This document shows positions 55,701-61,700 of a stretch of DNA of 64,000 nucleotides, in pieces. Within the stretch, counting starts at the first letter, position 1; each line of letters opens with the position of its first letter. The position numbers were made by a program, and so were the translations under genes. Where the stretch lies: positions 212,005-276,004 of the forward strand of contig VXBM01000431.1 of assembly GCA_013400155.1 (NCBI GenBank), in the 5' to 3' direction. The notes under the pieces were generated by a model. It was not told where the DNA came from, did not search any database, and was given only the letters and a program-made list of their open reading frames with translations. Origin of the DNA: Helopsaltes ochotensis. Taxonomy: Eukaryota > Chordata > Aves > Passeriformes > Locustellidae.

Positions 55701-58700
55701 AAGCTTGCTTAAGAAGATGGTACAGGCTTAAGAAGTTCATAGGCTCATATAAAGTTCATGTGGTAATTAGTTCAGCAATCATGATATTCTTCAATCTACT
55801 CTGACTGCAGTATTTACCTGTATGCTGCAGTGTTCCAGAAACACATCTCTGGATATCACACAGTTCCATGTGATGTACAACAGCAATAGAAAATAAAAAC
55901 GCATTAAATCTTTTATTATTGTTGATATCTTTTGGAAAGCTCAATTCTTCTTGAAGATAAAGGAATATTTTTCTTATTGAGAACCTCACATTGTACTTAT
56001 TTTAAGTACAGTCAGCCTCAACAAAAACTTTTTATTTCACTTTTTTCCCTTGTTTAAGTAATTATTCATTTAGAACACAAGGAGGAATTTCAGAAGGTAT
56101 GGGAATGGAAATGTGAAAAGTACGGGAAAAGAAAAAAAGTAATAAATAGAAATTAAGAGGAAATAAAGAAAAACTATAAGCTTTAATTGTTCTCAAGAAA
56201 TGGTTCAAACTTTCACACTTTTCAAATCTGGAGAAGCTCTCTGAAGGCTAGAGAAACACTCTGTTCTCTGTGAGCTTTGCTGTCTTATATGTGACTGCAG
56301 CGTTGTCTTACAGTGACTGGAAACAGTCTGCAAAACAGAAGACATCGTTACGTCCTCCCTGCCCTTTAACAGCAAAGGAGAAGGAAAGTGAATTCCCTGT
56401 CCCAGAAGGAAAGCAGCCATGCAGAAACTAACTCGGGAGTCAGGTTGCCTGGACAAAGCAAAACTAACTTAAGTCATCTTAAATGGTTCTGTCACTCCTC
56501 GATAGCCATGTTAACAGTAAGCAAGAGAGGAAAACCTGTGCTTTTGGAATACTGTTCCACTTGAAAAATGCAAAAGAAGAGACAGCCTATATTAAACAAG
56601 CAAGAGCTCTTCGTCTGGGAAAAAAAAAAAAAAAAGTCTTTTAAATGTTTTTGCAGATATAGAATTAGTTTGTAAATAGTGATGAAGATATAAGAATAGC
56701 TAATGCATGGGTCTTCAGGGCACAAGCAAGTACAAGTCTACTGCAAGACCCCAAAAAATGTACTGATTTTTACCCAATTTTCAAGATGTCAATTTAAAAA
56801 AAATTGAAAAATTGTCTGTGGTAAAAATAAATAAAGAAGAAAAGTTATATTAGAAGAGTTCCCCTTCTGGTAGTATGTGGTAACCACATAAAAGTATCAG
56901 CTGCCCTATATGCAGAGTATTACAGTGAGGAAATGACAGCATACACTGCACTATAAAAATAGCCCACATTCATAGGAAAGGTTAAAGTAGGAAATGTTTT
57001 ACTTGTAGCAGAAGAACAGTATGTGACAGAAGTACACACCAAGGCACAGGACATGCAGGAGATTTGTCAAGGCAGCTTAAAGCCTATTTCGCAAATCTTT
57101 TCCTAGACTCAAGCTTCTATAACAATATCCCTCCTCAGCAGTGCAGCAATACTATGCAAGTCTGCTGCAGCCTGCTAAGCCAAGATCCTTTCTCTATTGC
57201 TGTGCAAGAATGAAACAAAAACATCCTACAATTTGAAATGGTAAAAAGAATATTAATGTATCATATAATTCATCTCTGGAGATAAAATGTTCCCTGCAAT
57301 TATAGGAGATCCTTTTTCTGTTTCTTATTCTCTATTGGAAAACCAGCCACAATGAACATTTGAATGGGGAAGAAGGGAACCCCCAAAGCTATCCACTTTA
57401 CTGTCCATCTTAATTTTAAGGTAGATCATAAGCCTAACGTCCCTCCAAAGAGACATTTAATAATATGTAAACATTTAGCAAGGCCTTTGTCTTATAGATT
57501 TTACCACACACATGAGGACTTCATGTTCTCTGTTTGGTTTCTCATAGTAGAACCCAAGACAGGCACTGAATTTTATCGGCTCAAGAGATGTGACTGTCAA
57601 GACAGAAAATTTCTCAGTTCCTTGAAAGTAAAATTACTTTTGACCACTTACATAATTAAGTGGAAACATTAACACCAAACCTTTCCAAAACAGAGCGGAA
57701 TTTGCAGAAGCACATTTTGTCAACGCAAAGCTAGCAAGCACATAAGCAGTTTTTTAATAGCTATTCCTTATAAGCCTTTGCGTTCAAAGGGTCCTTTATG
57801 TCTCAGATAAGGAACAGCTGGCATAACAAAATGCTCAAGGCTCTGTCAGAATTTCCTATCATCGGAGTTCACTTTCTCACTAAAAACCATTCACAATTAC
57901 AATAATTTCAAAGGATTTTAGTGTGGACAATAGTATTGACAGCAAACTCCATTGAAACAGAGGCATTAATTTGCTAGTTTATATGTTAACCGTATGTAAG
58001 AGGTGAAGGAAAAAGTATGAATAAAATAACTTAAATTATGTTAAATGCTGAAACCAGTCATGATCTAAACACTCATGAAGGAGCAACACACAGAGCATAG
58101 TTTTTAAGGAAACTGATTGTATGTTTTTAAAGTTTATTTCATTTACATTTAACTAAGATACAGTATTCTATGCACATCAAACCGAAAAGATCTCCCTAAA
58201 TTACACCCAAACCTACAACACCATGACCAGAACAAAGAGTGATAGAGGAGATGCCTCCCTTGGTACAGACATCAGTAAGTAAGGAACTGAATCCCATATG
58301 AACTGTATTTAAGAAGTCTACCAAGAAACCCACACATTCATATTACCATTTTCTTCACAGAAAAAAAATCTGAAAAAAAGAAGAAAATATTTTTTTTGTG
58401 CTTGTTTTGGCTGGGGTAGAGTGAGTTTTCTTTGCAGTGGCTGGTATGGGGCTGTGTTTTTGATTTGCGTTGAACACAGGGCTGATAATGCAGACGTGTT
58501 TTTCATACTGACATCCTGGTCTAGGAGTGACTAGGAGTACAGGGGAAGCTGGGAGGAGACACAGACAGGACAGATGACCCCAACTGATCGCAGGAATATG
58601 CCAGATGACATGGCAACATGTTCAGTATGTAAATTAGGAGAAAGAAAGAGGAAGGGAAGACTTTTGGAATGTCTTCCCAAGTCACTGTTACATGTGGGGG

Positions 58701-61700
58701 GGGCCTGCTGTCCTGGAAATGGCTGAACACCTGCCTGCCCATGGGGAGGTCTGAAGGAACCCCTTGTTTTGCTTTGCTTTGATTTCCCTACTAAATTGTC
58801 TGTCTTAACCCATGAGTTTTCCAGCTTTTACCCTTGTTTCCCTGATCCTGATGGTAGGGGACTGAGAGAATGGCTGTGTGGGGCTTCGTTGCTGGCTGGG
58901 GTTAAACCACAATGCCATGAAAGATGAAAATAGATTTTAAAAGCTGTTGAAAAAGTTGACTGAAATTTTACATGTGTCAACCAAAGAGAGAAAGATGGGA
59001 AATTGTCAGCTGACACTTTTTTGAAGGTTTGTTTTTCATAATCTCCTTTTCACCAAGCACAAATGCTACCTTCTATAAAGCACTGTGCTGTCAGTGTTGG
59101 GGTTTTCATATTAAACATGAAGTACATATGGATACTGAAAGTCAAAAGCAGATGTTAAAATTATCTTCATAATCCTGAGAATGCAACATTGCAGAAAACT
59201 CCCTGCATCTCTCCTTGACGTTACATATTCTCTGAACTACAGTATCTTACAAAAAGTTAGTGAAATTTAAGAAACAAATAAACAAGCAAGAATAAATATT
59301 ACACTCATATGTATAATGTTTCCTTCATGTTCCCTAGTTCTGCAGAAGCATCTTTGGGGAACCATTAAGACATATGCCATTGTTTTCATATACCTCTTCA
59401 CTTTCCAGATGAATCAGCTGTTTATCCATACTCCTTGCTGAGTATTTTTAAGACAGGCAGAACATTACACAGTGTTTTTATGCATAAGGGATATCTGATC
59501 TATCATAAATCTCAACTTAGGGGTCTCCCACATTGCACTCATTAGTTACAGAACACCACAGGGCCAGGTGAATTTTTGTCAGGTGCTTTATTATAAAGCT
59601 TAAAATGCTGTCATAAAATCTTCATGAGTATCATAGAATACACAGAATTCAGATTAGCACCTGAAGGATTACACAAAATTCCCACTCTCATTGTAAATGC
59701 ATTTATGAATCTCATTTTTGATTAAAATTTTCTTTACATTTGTACTGAGATCCCCTGGTTCATTCCACATCCTTTCAGGTTTTAGGACAGTATTAGCGAT
59801 CACAAAAATTAATTGAAAAATTCCAATGACCTGACACAGGAGAAACTCCTTTTATCATTACTCTTTTAGATCATAGAATCATAGAGTGGTTTGGGTTTGA
59901 AGAGATTAAAGATCGTCTAGTTCCAAACCTCCTGTCATGGGCAGGAACAGCTTGCACTAGACCAGGTTCCAATCTGGCCTTGAACACCTCCAAGAACAGG
60001 ACACCTACTACTTCTCTGGGCAACATGTTCCAGCACATCACCATCCTCATAGTAAAGAATTTTTCCCTAATATGTAATCTAAACTTATGCTCTTTCAGTT
60101 ATGCAAGACAGCAAGAAAAACACGGAAATCTACAACTCCTGCACATCAGAGCAACAGAAATTACTCTGTTCTACTGTCATCAAGAACAAAACCCATATAT
60201 TTGGATATTTCCCACCAAACAGATTACAGGAGAGCTTCATATTACTATGCAGAATAATCTTTAAAAGTAATCAAAAAACAGCAAGAGAAAGTGCATGGGA
60301 AAACCTCTTTACTTAAACATTAGTGCTCAGATGTGACTCAGGTTTTACACCATAACATTCCTAGACAGAAAATAAGCAACAAAAAACGTAAGATTGCCAA
60401 ATAGAGAACTTTACCACCAGCATTTAGGAGAGAATAACACTATACACAAAAACACTTAAAAAACACAAAAACATTTTTTTTTAGAAGTTCTGTATTCTGA
60501 ACCACAAAGTTACAGCTTCCTTAGGCAACCTTCAGAGAGTTTTCCATCACACTATTGGAAACACACTGCTTCCAGATGCTGATCATGGATCACCAATTGG
60601 CTTCAATCTGTACTAACAAGACTGGCAGTGGTTCAAGACATTTCTCAGGAACTAAATTTTTCCCTCTGAGGTAAAATTGGTGAAAAAAATGGCTGAGGCA
60701 CAGACCTAGATTTCACACATCACATTTAAACACAAACTTCACAATGACAATGGAAAATCCAAAGATAGATAGTGAGACAAAAAAAGATACCACACCTTTA
60801 TTCTTTTTGTGTGGTACCAGAACACATTTAAATGTAGTTTCATATGTGATAAGACAAAATAAAAAACATTTTGAAGATTCTTCCTGTCATTTACCAATGT
60901 TACTAAATATAAACTTAAAGCAATTTTTTCCAAAGCCAAGGAAAATTGTAGCACATCACACAAGATCCTATGGACAACTTCAGAGGTTCAAAGAACATAA
61001 ATGTATTGTTACCAGATTATCAGTTCTGTATAACCTGACTACATAGAGAGATTATGCCTGAATGATTCATGTACTACTGAAGCCCATGAAAGCCAGGACC
61101 TACTAAAATGTATACTAGAATATTCTACAAGTCAATTTTTTTTCTGCTCCACATATTTGTCAATATTGAGCTGCATGAATAAGTGGACTGAAAAACTTGC
61201 TGCTGTGCTGGAGGAAAAAGAAGCTCCCCACAAATGATAGCTGAGCTCAAGAACTCAGCAATTTTGAATTTTTTCTGCACATATGCAAGAACTTGACAAT
61301 TCTATTTAAACCTTAAGCATTCAATTGAATTTAGAACTTTTTGACTCATTAGTATTATCAGAGAAAATTATTCATTGTTTCCTGAATTCCTTAATTCAAA
61401 GAAATAAAAGGAAACATCCATCTAGTTCAGTCACTGTGACTAGCTTGCTGCTATCATTTCTCCCCAAAGTCATGTATACATAATATATGTGCTATTAACC
61501 AGCCACTTCATTGCTTCAGTTTTCAGACTTTCCACCTTGTACTAATTTCAGTCCCCATTTGTGCCACCTGAGACTGGGATGTTTTGCAAATTAATATCAA
61601 TAACTTCTTCTTCTGAGTCTAAACATTTTCATAGTACACTGAATATTTTTAGATCAAATATGAGTTAAACTTGTTCCTTTAGAAATTATTTTTCTACATT

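Noticed and set aside
57364..57672. 102-codon plus-strand frame
   Set aside because: No recognised family, no promoter or splice evidence, and intronic.
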